Part shown: positions 49,484 through 60,320 of the stretch, one piece after another
How the letters are laid out: each line of letters starts with the position of its first letter
Numbering within the stretch: position 1 is the stretch's first letter
Assembly: GCA_029207755.1 (NCBI GenBank)
Contig: JARCOQ010000003.1
Coordinates: 93,016,646 to 93,080,645 of the forward strand
Direction: 5' to 3'
Origin: Chamaea fasciata
Lineage: Eukaryota > Chordata > Aves > Passeriformes > Sylviidae
DNA length: 64,000 nucleotides
Made by a program: the position numbers and the translations under genes
Notes under the pieces: generated by a model
Told to the model about the DNA's origin: nothing
Databases searched by the model: none
What the model saw: only the letters and a program-made list of their open reading frames with translations

Positions 49484-52400
49484 ACATCAGAGCCACAAAA
49501 ATATGAAGCTTTAGTAGATACTGGGTCGCAGTGTACTCTAATGCCATCAGGACATGTGGGGGCAGAACCGATTTCCATTGCCGGGGTGACGGGGGGATCA
49601 CAGGAACTGACTCTGGTTGAAGCCGAGGTGAGCCTGACCGGGAAGGAGTGGCAGAAACTTCCGATTGTGACCGGCCCAGAGGCTCCATGTATTCTGGGCA
49701 TAGACTTCCTCAGGAGTGGATATTATAAAGACCCTAAAGGACTCAGATGGGCTTTTGGAATAGCTGCTGTGGAGACAGAGAACATTAAGCAGTTGAACAC
49801 CTTGCCGGGACTATCAGAGAACCCATCTGCAGTGGGACTCCTGAAGGTAGAAGAACAACAAGTACCTGTTGCCACCTCGACAGTGCACCGTCGGCAGTAT
49901 CGGACAAATCGGGACGCCGTGATCCCCATCCACAAGATGATCCGTGAGCTGGAGAGCCAAGGGGTGGTCAGCAAAACCCACTCACCCTTCAACAGCCCCA
50001 TCTGGCCTGTGCGCAAGTCTGATGGAGAATGGAGACTGACTGTGGACTATCGTGCATTGAATGAAGTGACTCCACCGCTGAGCGCTGCTGTGCCGGACAT
50101 GCTGGAACTTCAGTACGAGCTGGAGTCCAAGGCAGCGAGGTGGTATGCCACTATTGACATTGCCAATGCATTTTTCTCCATTCCTCTGGCTGCAGAATGC
50201 AGGCCTCAGTTTGCTTTCACCTGGAGGGGCGTGCAGTACACCTGGAACCGGCTGCCCCAGGGGTGGAAACACAGCCCCACCATCTGCCATGGGCTGATCC
50301 AGGCTGCACTGGAGAAAGGTGAGGCTCCGGAACATCTACAGTACATTGATGACATCATTGTGTGGGGAAAGACTGCAGCTGAAGTGTTCGAGAAAGGAGA
50401 GAGGATCATCCAGATTTTGCTGAAAGCCGGGTTTGCCATCAAGAAGAGCAAAGTCAAGGGACCTGCCAGAGAGATCCAGTTCCTGGGAGTAAAGTGGCAA
50501 GATGGACGGCGGCAGATCCCCACTGAGGTCATTGATAAGATCACAGCAATGTCTCCACCGACCAGCAAAAAGGAAACACAAGTTTTCCTAGGAGCCATAG
50601 GTTTTTGGAGGATGCACATTCCTGAGTACAGTCAGATCGTGAGCCCTCTCTACCTGGTTACCCGCAAGAAAAACAATTTCCACTGGGGCCCTGAACAGCA
50701 ACAAGCCTTTGCCCAGATCAAGCAGGAGATTGCTCATGCAGTAGCCCTTGGCCCAGTCAGGACGGGACCAGATGTGAAGAATGTGCTTTATTCTGCAGCT
50801 GGGAACAACGGTTTGTCCTGGAGCCTTTGGCAGAAGGTGCCAGGGGAGACCCGAGGCCGACCACTGGGATTCTGGAGTCGAAGTTACAGAGGATCTGAAG
50901 CCAACTACACTCCCACAGAGAAGGAGATCTTGGCCGCCTATGAAGGAGTTCAAGCCGCCTCAGAAGTGATTGGCACAGAAGCACAACTCCTCTTGGCACC
51001 CCGACTACCAGTGCTGGGGTGGATGTTTAAAGGAAAGGCTCCCTCCACGCACCATGCCACCGATGCCACATGGAGCAAATGGACTGCCCTCATCACACAG
51101 CGTGCCCGTATTGGAAACCCAAATCGCCCTGGGATTTTGGAGATAATTACAAACTGGCCGGAAGGAGAAAACTTCGGTCTCACGGACGAAGAGGAGCAGG
51201 AACAAGTGACACGGGCTGAAGAAGCTCCTCCGTACAACCAACTGCCAGCAGAAGAAACACACTACGCTCTCTTCACTGACGGTTCCTGTCGCATCGTGGG
51301 AATGAACCGTAAGTGGAAAGCAGCCGTATGGAGCCCCACACGACAGGTTGCAGAAGCCACTGAAGGAGAAGGGGGATCAAGTCAGCTTGCTGAACTCAAA
51401 GCTGTTCAATTAGCCCTTGACATTGCTGAAAGAGAGAAGTGGCCAAAGCTCTACCTCTACACTGATTCGTGGATGGTAGCCAATGCTCTGTGGGGCTGGC
51501 TGGAAAGGTGGAAAAAGGCCAACTGGCAGCGTAGAGGAAAACCAATCTGGGCTGCTGATGAATGGAAGGACGTTGCCACTCGTTTAGAGAAGCTGCCTGT
51601 GAAAGTCCGCCATGTAGATGCCCATGTTCCCAAGAGTCGGGCTAATGAGGAACACCAAAACAACAAGCAGGTAGATCAGGCTGCCAAGATAGAAGTGTCA
51701 AAGATAGATTTAGATTGGCAACACAAGGGAGAGTTGTTCCTAGCCCGATGGGCCCATGATGCCTCGGGTCATCAGGGCAGAGATGCCACCTATAAGTGGG
51801 CCCGAGACCGAGGGGTGGATTTAACCATGGACAGTATTTCTCAGGTTATCCATGACTGTGAGACATGTGCTGCAATCAAGCAAGCCAAGCGGGTGAAGCC
51901 CTTATGGTATGGTGGGCGGTGGTCCAAATATAAATATGGGGAAGCCTGGCAGATTGACTACATCACCCTTCCCCAAACCCGCCAGGGCAAGCGTTATGTG
52001 CTAACCATAGTGGAAGCCACCACTGGATGGTTGGAGACCTACCCTGTGCCTCATGCTACTGCCCGGAACACCATCCTGGGCCTGGAAAAACAAGTCCTGT
52101 GGAGACATGGCACCCCTGAGAGAATCGAGTCGGACAATGGGACTCATTTCAAGAATAGTCTTATAAGCACCTGGGCTAGAGAACATGGCATTGAGTGGGT
52201 GTACCATATTCCTTATCATGCACCAGCGGCCGGGAAAGTTGAACGGTGCAATGGCCTGCTTAAAACTACCTTGAAAGCACTGGGTGGGGGAACCTTTAAG
52301 AATTGGGATACTAATTTAGCAAAGGCCACCTGGTTGGTGAACACTCGAGGTTCCACCAACCGAGCAGGTCCTGCCCAATCTGAGCCCTTGCAAAAGACAG

Positions 52401-52591
52401 ACGGAGATAAGGTTCCAGTGGTACACATGAGAGGTATGCTGGGAAAAACTGTTTGGATTAATCCTGCCTCCAGCAAAGACAATCCCATCCGTGGGGTTGT
52501 CTTCGCTCAGGGACCAGGTTGCACCTGGTGGGTGATGCAAAAGGATGGAGAGACCCGATGCATACCTCAAGGGGACCTTGTTTTGGGGTGA
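49409..52591 (+). CDS. pol: pol: protease, reverse transcriptase, RNase H and integrase (1060 codons)
   Basis: Open from the codon after the gag UAG to TGA 52589-52591, with no internal stop. Counting from 49409, the aspartic protease has LVDTGSQ (Asp37) and the ILGIDFL strand. RT has motif A Asp250, LPQG at about 282 and YIDD with Asp314/Asp315. RNase H has its four acidic residues Asp624, Glu662, Asp686 and Asp756. Integrase has the zinc site His783, His788, Cys817, Cys820 and a catalytic Asp850, Asp909, Glu945 with exactly 35 residues between the last two. A Trp-rich SH3-like tail ends the protein. No dUTPase domain is evident. There is no ATG at the start, consistent with expression only as a Gag-Pol readthrough product. 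All catalytic residues are present, but expression depends on gag, which is interrupted. Confidence 0.93.
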   Translation, partial: RGPASSQEEARENRVFWTVWIRWPGTSEPQKYEALVDTGSQCTLMPSGHVGAEPISIAGVTGGSQELTLVEAEVSLTGKEWQKLPIVTGPEAPCILGIDFLRSGYYKDPKGLRWAFGIAAVETENIKQLNTLPGLSENPSAVGLLKVEEQQVPVATSTVHRRQYRTNRDAVIPIHKMIRELESQGVVSKTHSPFNSPIWPVRKSDGEWRLTVDYRALNEVTPPLSAAVPDMLELQYELESKAARWYATIDIANAFFSIPLAAECRPQFAFTWRGVQYTWNRLPQGWKHSPTICHGLIQAALEKGEAPEHLQYIDDIIVWGKTAAEVFEKGERIIQILLKAGFAIKKSKVKGPAREIQFLGVKWQDGRRQIPTEVIDKITAMSPPTSKKETQVFLGAIGFWRMHIPEYSQIVSPLYLVTRKKNNFHWGPEQQQAFAQIKQEIAHAVALGPVRTGPDVKNVLYSAAGNNGLSWSLWQKVPGETRGRPLGFWSRSYRGSEANYTPTEKEILAAYEGVQAASEVIGTEAQLLLAPRLPVLGWMFKGKAPSTHHATDATWSKWTALITQRARIGNPNRPGILEIITNWPEGENFGLTDEEEQEQVTRAEEAPPYNQLPAEETHYALFTDGSCRIVGMNRKWKAAVWSPTRQVAEATEGEGGSSQLAELKAVQLALDIAEREKWPKLYLYTDSWMVANALWGWLERWKKANWQRRGKPIWAADEWKDVATRLEKLPVKVRHVDAHVPKSRANEEHQNNKQVDQAAKIEVSKIDLDWQHKGELFLARWAHDASGHQGRDATYKWARDRGVDLTMDSISQVIHDCETCAAIKQAKRVKPLWYGGRWSKYKYGEAWQIDYITLPQTRQGKRYVLTIVEATTGWLETYPVPHATARNTILGLEKQVLWRHGTPERIESDNGTHFKNSLISTWAREHGIEWVYHIPYHAPAAGKVERCNGLLKTTLKALGGGTFKNWDTNLAKATWLVNTRGSTNRAGPAQSEPLQKTDGDKVPVVHMRGMLGKTVWINPASSKDNPIRGVVFAQGPGCTWWVMQKDGETRCIPQGDLVLG

Positions 52592-52703
52592 ACTACCCAT
52601 GACAATGTGGCTGCATCCATATTTGCATATATATATATGTATGTTTTAACAGTTAAAACTCAATGTAATATGTTGGTATGGGAAAAAAATTCGGGGTGGA
52701 TAA
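52592..52703 (+). other. pol-to-LTR tail with a weak polypurine tract; no env
   Basis: Only 112 bases, AT-rich, with a short TA run. A purine run GGGAAAAAAA (52680-52689) and GGGGTGGATAA next to the LTR are the best candidates for the plus-strand primer, but pyrimidines interrupt them. There is no space for an envelope gene, and none is seen elsewhere in the provirus. Confidence 0.75.
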
Positions 52704-53487
52704 TGTTGGGGGTTAGGTTTGTTCCTTCTTTCTCTAAAGAATTTTTTCCCCACAAGTTACCAAGGAGATCAAGTGTTGGATACTTGAGAGTACTTAACTG
52801 AAACAAAGAGGTGGACAAAAGGTGGAAGGGGGAGATAACGCAGGTAAAAGACAAAGCTTGAGGCAGCGGCGTGCTTTTCTGCTTCCGGCGTTCGGGGAGA
52901 CGCGTGTCTGCCGCTCCTGGAGGAGCTCAGCCGCCGCAAAGCACGCCGAGCGGAGAACGGCTGTTGCTGGCTGGAGGAGTTCCACTGTGGCCAAAGGGAT
53001 CCAGTCCTGGGAAATCTACTATCACCGGTTCGGCCTGAATCCGGAGTTTTTCCCAGCCACCCGCGGGGAGCTGGTCCAGGCCCTGCCTCTCCTTCGGCTT
53101 TTCTTCGGCGCTGCTCCTCTTGCTGCAGCGTGACCCTGCACCCCCTGCGCTGCCGGGACATCCTGCCCCTGCCTGCCGGGACACCCTGCCATCCCAGCTA
53201 CCAGCCCGGGACTCTTCCACTGTTCCAGCTTGGTGCTCTGAGGATCCTGCAGGGACACCAAAACCAAACTGCCCTGGGTTTTGTGAAACAAAGCCCTCAA
53301 GGTTCTTGGTACTGTTGTCGTTTGTCATTAATGCTGTAGTTGTTTGGTGGGGGGGGAGATTTTTTGTGTTTGTTTGCTTTGTATTACATACTAGTAAAGA
53401 ACTGCTATTCCTATTTCCCAAATCTTTGCCAAAGAGCCTCTGATTGTAATTTTACCTAGCAGATACCTGTCTTCCTAAACCAAGACA
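52704..53487 (+). repeat. 3' LTR of the provirus
   Basis: 784 bp, exactly 5989 bases downstream of the 5' LTR. The only differences are C at 53177 (T in the 5' LTR) and A at 53260 (G in the 5' LTR), about 0.26 percent. The same CpG-rich middle and AGTAAA signal are present. Long frames on both strands in each LTR are by-products of the GC-rich sequence. Confidence 0.95.
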
Positions 53488-53890
53488 GGGGGTAAAGAGG
53501 GAGAGACAGAGACAGATCAAGCAGAAGATAGTCTGATCCACCGGGGATCCCGTGGCATCTCCCTGGTCCTTCTTCACCCATGTCCTCTCACTGATAGGGG
53601 TCCCAGAGTGGTTCTTCTGAGGCAACACCTTTATATAGTCCAGGTTCTGGGTACCCACAGGGCCCAGACGATGTTCCCATAAACTGGGATGGCATGTGTT
53701 GAACCAATTGCTTCCTTTCTCACAGTCTACCACAGAGGGAATTTTTGCCTGGGTGAACTAAGTAAGGTGTGCTAACCAGACCTCAGCTCTACTAGGCCTG
53801 GCATTAGTGCCTTCCTGCTGCAAGTTCTTCTTTTCTGTACTTATCTCAAGTTCCTGATACGGTGGCTTTTCTTACGGCAAGTTCCTTCAG
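53488..53890 (-). mobile_element. older antisense LTR, upstream (U3) part, split by the provirus
   Basis: On the minus strand there is a promoter-like ACTATATAAAGG (about 53628-53639), and about 145 bases further the sequence runs into the provirus. The matching polyadenylation region is on the other side at about 46670. With the provirus removed, the TATA-to-polyA distance would be about 190 bases, reasonable for an LTR. The outer edge is not defined. This remains an inference because the family was not recognised. Confidence 0.45.
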
Positions 53891-56350
53891 TGGCCTTGAC
53901 AGTGTTTAAGGCAATTGTCATCTTTAAATCTCTTACACTTAGGAATAATATTGTTTATAGGGTAATGCTAAAAAACCTCCATCATATAGATTTTTTTTTC
54001 TTATAGCCTCTGTTTTTCTCAGAGATTATATGCAAAATATACATCTGATGGCTAGTGATATACCAATAAGCTCTCTACCTTCATTTTTCTCTACATAAAA
54101 TAAGGAATCCTCCATTTCAGGGTGTTGAGAGCAATGTCTGAGTCATACCCAGGCACTGCCTGGGAAAAGCACAGACTCATTAAATTGGAGAATAACTTTT
54201 TGTTGGAGAGGACCCCTGAGGTTACCTCACCCACTGCACTGCTCAGTGCAGGGAAAATGAGTGTTTATTCTCTCATCCTGTTTATTGGATTTATAATTCA
54301 TAATCCCATAGGATACATTCTGGCAGGAGCTGACACACACCTGGAAAACCTCAGATGATGATACCAATGTTAAATATTATCCATATCATACAGTAGAAAA
54401 TTTCCCTTTTCAGGTAAACCTGCCAGCATTTTTCAAGAGCACTGTATATCCACTACACATGTCTATTGAATCCTCTAATAAGCACTCTATCTTCTGGTAG
54501 AAAAACTGCAGTAGAGGGGTCTTATCCCTCAGTTGGAATAGTCAGACAGAACTTAGAGCAACAGGAGCAGATATTATCTCCAGAACTTTATTAATTATTA
54601 TTTCTTGCCTAGAACCATTATTTGATAATGGTTTCAATTAAAATGTAAAATGAGAATGGAGCAATACTATCAGTATATTTTGTACACTCTAAGACACTCC
54701 CATTATTTCGTAGCCAGCAGAAAGCACAAATTTGCTATTGTTTGAATTATTGCAGAATGACATGTAGAGCTGAAATGGCTTAATAATATGTCTATAACAA
54801 GTCTGCCAATTACATCTCAGATGTGCATGAAGGATAAATAAACCAGCAATCTCACTCCATTTTACAAAGATAAATGAAATGTCTGGTTTATTAAAGGTAT
54901 GTCAAAATAGAGGTATTGTTCTGTGGTCTGAACATAGACAGTGGACCAATTTTAATCAAGGTCAGACAATGGATCTGTGAAAATGCCACAATAATCTATG
55001 CAGAAAATAACAAACTAACACCTAATGATTGCTGGGGTCCTTTTGACAATCACTTGGTATATGTCAGATACCAAATCCTGGTGTGACATGATAACTGCAT
55101 GATACTTGGGGGCTGAGGTGCTGAGGAGCTTTGAAGATAGAAAAGTCATTTTACTTGTAGCTAAACTGTGAAATTGCAAAAGAGTCATTCTGTTCTCATT
55201 TTGTCATGGAAGGTCTCGCTTAACATATTTGTCTGTTTCCATATAATGTACTCAACACCAGTCATTGAAAAATATACTCCTTTGACAGAGGATTTCATTC
55301 GGTCTTCACACTCTTCCTTCTACAGAGCGCAGAAACTAGTTCAGCTCTGATTATTCTGTAATTTTGTTACTGATAACATTCACAAAAGGGAATAGAAACT
55401 GTATCTACCTCACACATTGAATAAGGTCCTCCATTTTCATACTTAAAGCCTTCAGACACCTGACCAGAAAAATTATTCACTCTTTAGTCAAATTCAGGCT
55501 TTATTATTGTGATATACGCCTTTTCTTGATTAAATATGCATCTTTTGATCAATATTTATTTAGAAATCCTTGAACTTATAGACATATTTTATTTTTTTCC
55601 GTAAAGGGTTTATGTGGTAAAGTAAGAAAAAGACTTTTGACTTCTAGATTTCAGTTCAGAGCACTGAGCTCAGCTCACTTCTTCAGATGTTTAGTCTAAT
55701 ATGAAATATTAGGAGGATAAATGGCAGATAAAGTTATTTCTATCAAATGGATCAACATGGCATTACATTTCACTTAAATTCTGCTTGCTTCTTATCTAGA
55801 AATAAAATCTAGGTAATATTTAAAAAAACAAAAAGTATTTAACCACTTGTTATTTAATGTCAAGTCTGGGATATTCAGTTTCAAAATCATTTATTGTAGA
55901 GTAAAAATTATTATTCTCTGGATAGTTATAACTTCTCTACCAAGTTTATCTTCCTCAAAAATTTTCACTATCAAAGCAAAATTATGCTAAAATCTCAAAT
56001 ATTGATAAATTCTAGAATTCTTTTCTGCTTCCTAAACTCAAAGATTCATTAAAAAAATGTATTTTCTTCATTTTTACATATTCAGCATGCTTAAAAGCAT
56101 GCTGAAAGGCTTAAAAGCTTAAAAGCATAGTAAACTATGCTTGCAATTACTCTTATGTGGTAGATGCTATCAGTGGATCAAAAGTAGAGTCATATGATGA
56201 AACTAAAATGCATCAGGAAAAATCAGATAATTAGTAGTATTAGAACCTTTAGAAGCACCATTAGCATTTAAATATACTTGAGTATCTAAAAAGCCTCACT
56301 GAGTTACCAGATTTTACTAATTCAAAAAATAAATTTGATTTAAACTTATG
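53891..56350. other. AT-rich sequence, one doubtful CR1 scrap
   Basis: Mostly unique. About 54165-54260 (GGAGAATAACTTTTTGTTGG and AGGACCCCTGAGG) vaguely resembles an antisense CR1 end, at low confidence. A 10-bp stem hairpin lies at 56081-56106. No gene supported. Confidence 0.5.
56081..56106. repeat. hairpin, 10-bp perfect stem with 6-nt loop
   Basis: TTCAGCATGC pairs with GCATGCTGAA around TTAAAA. Two further GCTTAAAAGC units follow directly, so the locus is a small cluster of self-complementary words. Confidence 0.85.
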
Positions 56351-56906
56351 CTGGATTTGTCTGAGATAACTTTCATCACAGTGTCAAGTATGGGGCTGTG
56401 TTCTGGATTTGTGCTGCACACAGGGTTGATAATACAGAGATGTTTTTGTTATTGCTGAGTAGGGCTTACACAGAGCCAAGACCATTCTTGCTTTCTGTGC
56501 TGCCACAGTGATGAGGAGGCTGGGGATGCATGGGAGGGTGGGAGAGGACACAGCCAGGACAAGTGATCCAGATTGAAGGGAGGGATATTCCAGAACATCA
56601 TGCTTAGTATATAAAGTGGAGGGAAGAAGGGGGGATATTTGGAGTGATGATGTTTGTCTTCCCAAGTAACCAACGCATGTGATGGGGGACCTGATCTCCT
56701 GGGGAGTGCTGAACAAGTTCCCCCCCTTGGGAAGCAGTTAATTAGTTCCTTCTTTCATTTTGTTTGTGTGCTTTCCCTATTAAACTGTCTTTATCTCAAC
56801 CCACAAGTTCTACAACTTTTACCCCTCCAATTCTCTCCCTGATCCTGGTGGGAGTGAGTGAGCAGGTGTGAGGGGCTTGGTTGCTGGCTGGGGTTAAACC
56901 ACAGCA
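56351..56906 (+). mobile_element. ERV LTR, sense, same family as 26456-27451
   Basis: Ends with GCTGGGGTTAAACCACAGCA. Internally it has GTTGATAATACAGAGATGTT, a TATATAAAG promoter near 56610 and a TTAAACTGTCTTTATCTCAA region. These match the antisense copy at 26456-27451 in order. The 5' edge is decayed (about 56351). Confidence 0.75.
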
Positions 56907-59069
56907 ACTGCAAAAGCTGCCCCAGAAATCTAGTCAACTTGTCTTCTAGTCATCTGTTCATTCTACTGATCTACAAAAGTATGCACTCTGATATTGAATT
57001 TTATCTATCTTTGTGACTATATTATTCACTGTTCTTTTCTAATGTCTAGCTTAATGTTTATGATCTTTGCCTGACACGAACTAGCTATGACAAAATTATA
57101 TTCCCTAAAGTTTAGCAGAATTTAGAACATTTTTTCTAATACCTTGGCAAATACTTAAAGTGGAAATAGAAAAGCATTAACATTGCAATTCACAGGAATT
57201 CCTTGTGGATTTAAATGAAATTGAATGTCTTCTTGACTACTTCTGAACTGCTCAAAGTTACAATCTCCAGCTCAAACAGAGGGCAAATTCTTGAGATTAG
57301 AAGTGCAAACTTCTAAGTTTATATACCAGTTTCTGTAAGTGTCCATAGGTAGAAGCGTTGACCTGGTTGTCCAGAATGAAGCCAAGCGTCTCAAGGCTTG
57401 ACATCTCTGGGTAACACAGTCTTAATGGCTGTCTTGAGCATTTGCTTTCCATCAGATGTCACTTTATAAGCTACACTCTAAAGGATTTGATACTCATTTT
57501 CCCATTACCCTGGATCATGTATGTGTATGTATGTATGACTGACTGAATGACTGTATGTATGTATGACAGTATGAATGACTGTACTGCTGTCAGTTTATAA
57601 AAATATTTATTTCATTATCTTCTGTTGATGTCTTTCAAATTGTATAAAGAATTTTAATATTAATTGGGAAAAAAAAGGATCAAAAACTGGTTCTCCCTAG
57701 CCTCAAGAATTTACTTCAGAAAGATAGGACAAAAAAGACATTTTGTATTTCCATTTTTTTCCTCAATAATAATTCCAGCAGAGCTCTGTTCCATATGAGG
57801 TGACAATGCTGTTTGCTGGAGATGACTTTTTATTGCCATATTTTGAAATATCGAATGTCACATCTGAGACATCTTCTCAAAAAAATGATCAGCAGCTATT
57901 GCCTCATGACCAAATTGCTACATTTATCACTAAGCAAGATAGCGAGCCCTAATTTAATTTTTCTTATTAAATTGAGTTATTATGTTTATGGTCCAGAAAA
58001 AATCTCAATTTTTGTGTGAAAATGAATTAATAAGAATTTTGGAAATCACTGCTGCTAACAGTACTTCCAGATAATAACCAAAATGGATTAACCAATGAAG
58101 TGTGAAAACACCATATAGATAAAGTAACAACATACACAGGATAACTGGCATTGTACATAGATCTATGAGCTTTAAACAAAGCAATCAAGCAAAAAATGTA
58201 ACAGATGCCCAAATTTGTGATGTTACAAATGGATTAACTGATGTCAGCATTTTAAGCACACTGTATGGCTCTTGAAGGCACTGCCCAAAAAAATGTCAAT
58301 GTTAAAGCGCATTTATTACCCCACTGGGGAGATTTGGATTCACTCAGTTACCCTTTTATTTTTGAGCTCAACAGCTTTTATAGAAGCACAGCCATTATAA
58401 AAATCATATCTTTAAAATTGTTTCACCTTGATGAGATTAAATAACTCTTTTCAAGATATTAATTTTAGCTTTTTGACCTACCGCAGAATTTCAAAACAGG
58501 TAATTAATATTAAAGAAGAGTAAGAAATTGATTTTAAGGAAAACATCAGAACCTTGAAATTTTGGTATTATATTTGCTTGAATGCTATATTTATAGTGAG
58601 TTGAAGAAAACACAGTTATTTTAGTATGATTTTTTAATGCCATAAACTGTTGTCTCAATTTACTCTCACTTGTTCCACTGAGATAACATCACATTTGCTT
58701 ATCTGAAAGTTCTGTCAAATAATTTTTTAAATTTTGAGGGAAAATAATAAAGTGGATTTATTTTCTGACACATGCACAACACTCTCTTTACTTTTAAAGT
58801 GCTAATCTAATTAAGAAACATTCTAAAAGTGTCTCCATTAAAAAAAATTTAAGAAAGGCACTGAAAGATGAAATTGCTAAAATTTGACAATTGTGGTTAT
58901 TAAATGGTTATGGGTTAAAGCAAGACATTCTGCTTTTCAGGAAATCACTTGAGTGATGACTGATACTAATAAATGTGTAAGCCTCATTACTTTGAAATTA
59001 ATTATTAAAGCCAAAGGAAATGACTGGACCAAACTGATCATTGGAAAAAAAAAAAAAACCCAACTTTAA
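56907..59069. other. AT-rich unique sequence, possible conserved noncoding DNA
   Basis: Contains a TATG/ACTG simple repeat at about 57518-57582. From about 57780 to 58540 it is repeat-free, rich in TAAT/ATTA words, and has the look of conserved noncoding DNA, which I cannot verify. No coding gene. Confidence 0.5.
57518..57582. repeat. TATG/ACTG-type simple repeat
   Basis: Interleaved GTATGTAT and GACTGACT/GAATGACT units in a 4-bp register. Confidence 0.85.
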
Positions 59070-59452
59070 TGTTGCCATAGTAGGTTTGCATGGCCAAGCT
59101 TTGGTAGCAGGGGTCTATGGGTGTGGTTTCTCTGACAAGCTGCCAGAAGCTTCCTCCATGTCTGGCAGAGCCGATCTCTGGCAGCTCCATGATGGACATG
59201 TTGCTGACCAAGGCTGGGACAGTTAGAAATCATGGCAATGCCTCTGTGATAACATGGTTAAGATGAAGAAAAAAAAAAAAAAAAAACAAACTTATTGCTG
59301 TGTTGCAATTTTGGCCAGAGAAAAGTGGGGTGAGAGCATGTAAGGGAAACAGCTCTGCAGACACCAAGGTCAGTGCAGAAAGACAGGCAGGAGGTGCTCC
59401 AGGTGCCAGAGCTGTGGTTCCCCTGCAGCCTGTGGTGATGATACTGAAACCA

Positions 59453-59930
59453 GATGGCTAGAAACTTTCTAACAGAGCTTTGATAGCAGACATTCTTTAT
59501 TGCAGTGCCCTGGTCACTCAGGGGTTCCTTCCTTCATTTGAGTGCCCTGAGCAGCATGTAAATGGTTTTTATCATACACACTGGTTTCATACTCATTAGC
59601 TATCTCTACTTCCTTTGACTTTATTTGATATAGTCACACTCCTTATCAGAAGTTCTTATTTGGTTCTTTGGGGTGTGTCTTCCTGTCCAGTATCCTTTTT
59701 AGGCAGCTGTTCTTCCACTCCAGCTTTTGAGTAAGTGCCTTATCGGGGGTTTTTTTCATAAGCTGGCATCCTGCTTGTGTTTTGCATGACTTTTGTTTGC
59801 CTAAGTTACATCCTTTATCTGTTTCTACATGGCTGTGCTGTTCTGTTCTTCTGACTTTGATAAGAATAAAATGTTGTTCCCGACTACTGACCTTATGCTG
59901 TTCTGTTCTACTGTCCTTAATATTGAGCCA
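59453..59930. mobile_element. unidentified insertion inside the LTR at 59070-60841
   Basis: About 480 bases interrupt the repeated GTGGAG/CTGCAGCC structure of the host LTR, which resumes at about 59931. The insert has an AATAAAATG signal near 59867 and two copies of a GCTGTTCTGTTC-type phrase. It could be another LTR; the orientation and exact edges are unknown. Confidence 0.45.
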
Positions 59931-60054
59931 GCTGTGCCCCTACAACCCACAAAGTCCATGGGAATGCAGAGATCCACCTGCAGCCTGTTGAGGAGACTCA
60001 TGCCAGAGCAGGAGGATGCCTGTGAGAAGTCTCTGATGCTGTGAGAGGCCTGTG

Positions 60055-60320
60055 TGTTGCCCTGACTTTCAGCCTTCTGATGATTGTTTACATATTTCTA
60101 GTGGAGTCTTTCACACGTGTACCATTAACAAAGAAGGTTGTCTTGATACCTCTCTGTGATGGACTGCTGAACTGACCACTGGGGTCGGAAAGGTGTTCCT
60201 CTCATCTACCAATCCTTGATCAAATCCCAAATCCTCTTAAAACCCTAAATCATAATAAACTTCCTCTTTCTCTGCTCACCTCTCAACCTGAATGAGTGTG
60301 GTTCTTTTGTGTCCCTAACA
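60055..60320 (+). mobile_element. small LTR-like insertion, 266 bp, inside the LTR at 59070-60841
   Basis: Starts TGTTGCCCTGACTTTCAG and ends GTGTCCCTAACA, with an AATAAA signal near 60254. The flanking host sequence reads continuously if it is removed, with a short GTG shared at both edges. The size and TG...CA ends suggest a solo LTR of a small family. The duplication is too short to be decisive. Confidence 0.5.

Larger units (their letters stand above)
46715..53487 (+). mobile_element. near-intact env-less endogenous retrovirus (ERV-L-like)
   Basis: A complete proviral structure of 6773 bp: LTR, primer binding site, gag, pol, a short tail and LTR. Flanking GGGGG on both sides (46710-46714 and 53488-53492) is a plausible 5-bp target duplication, though low in complexity. 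Pol lacks any interruption, while gag carries one in-frame TGA. There is no env: pol ends 112 bases before the 3' LTR. The RNase H, with its PKSRANEEHQNN and QVDQAAK stretch, and the fused protease-RT-RNase H-integrase order resemble class III (ERV-L) elements. That assignment is by eye, not by a tree. Two LTR differences in 784 bp indicate recent insertion. Confidence 0.93.

Noticed and set aside
49982..51262. Several antisense frames of 80-137 codons across pol
   Set aside because: They are shadows of the long sense pol frame with no supporting motif.
54165..54260. Antisense CR1 end
   Set aside because: Only a few family words match and there is no tail, so it is mentioned but not annotated as a separate element.
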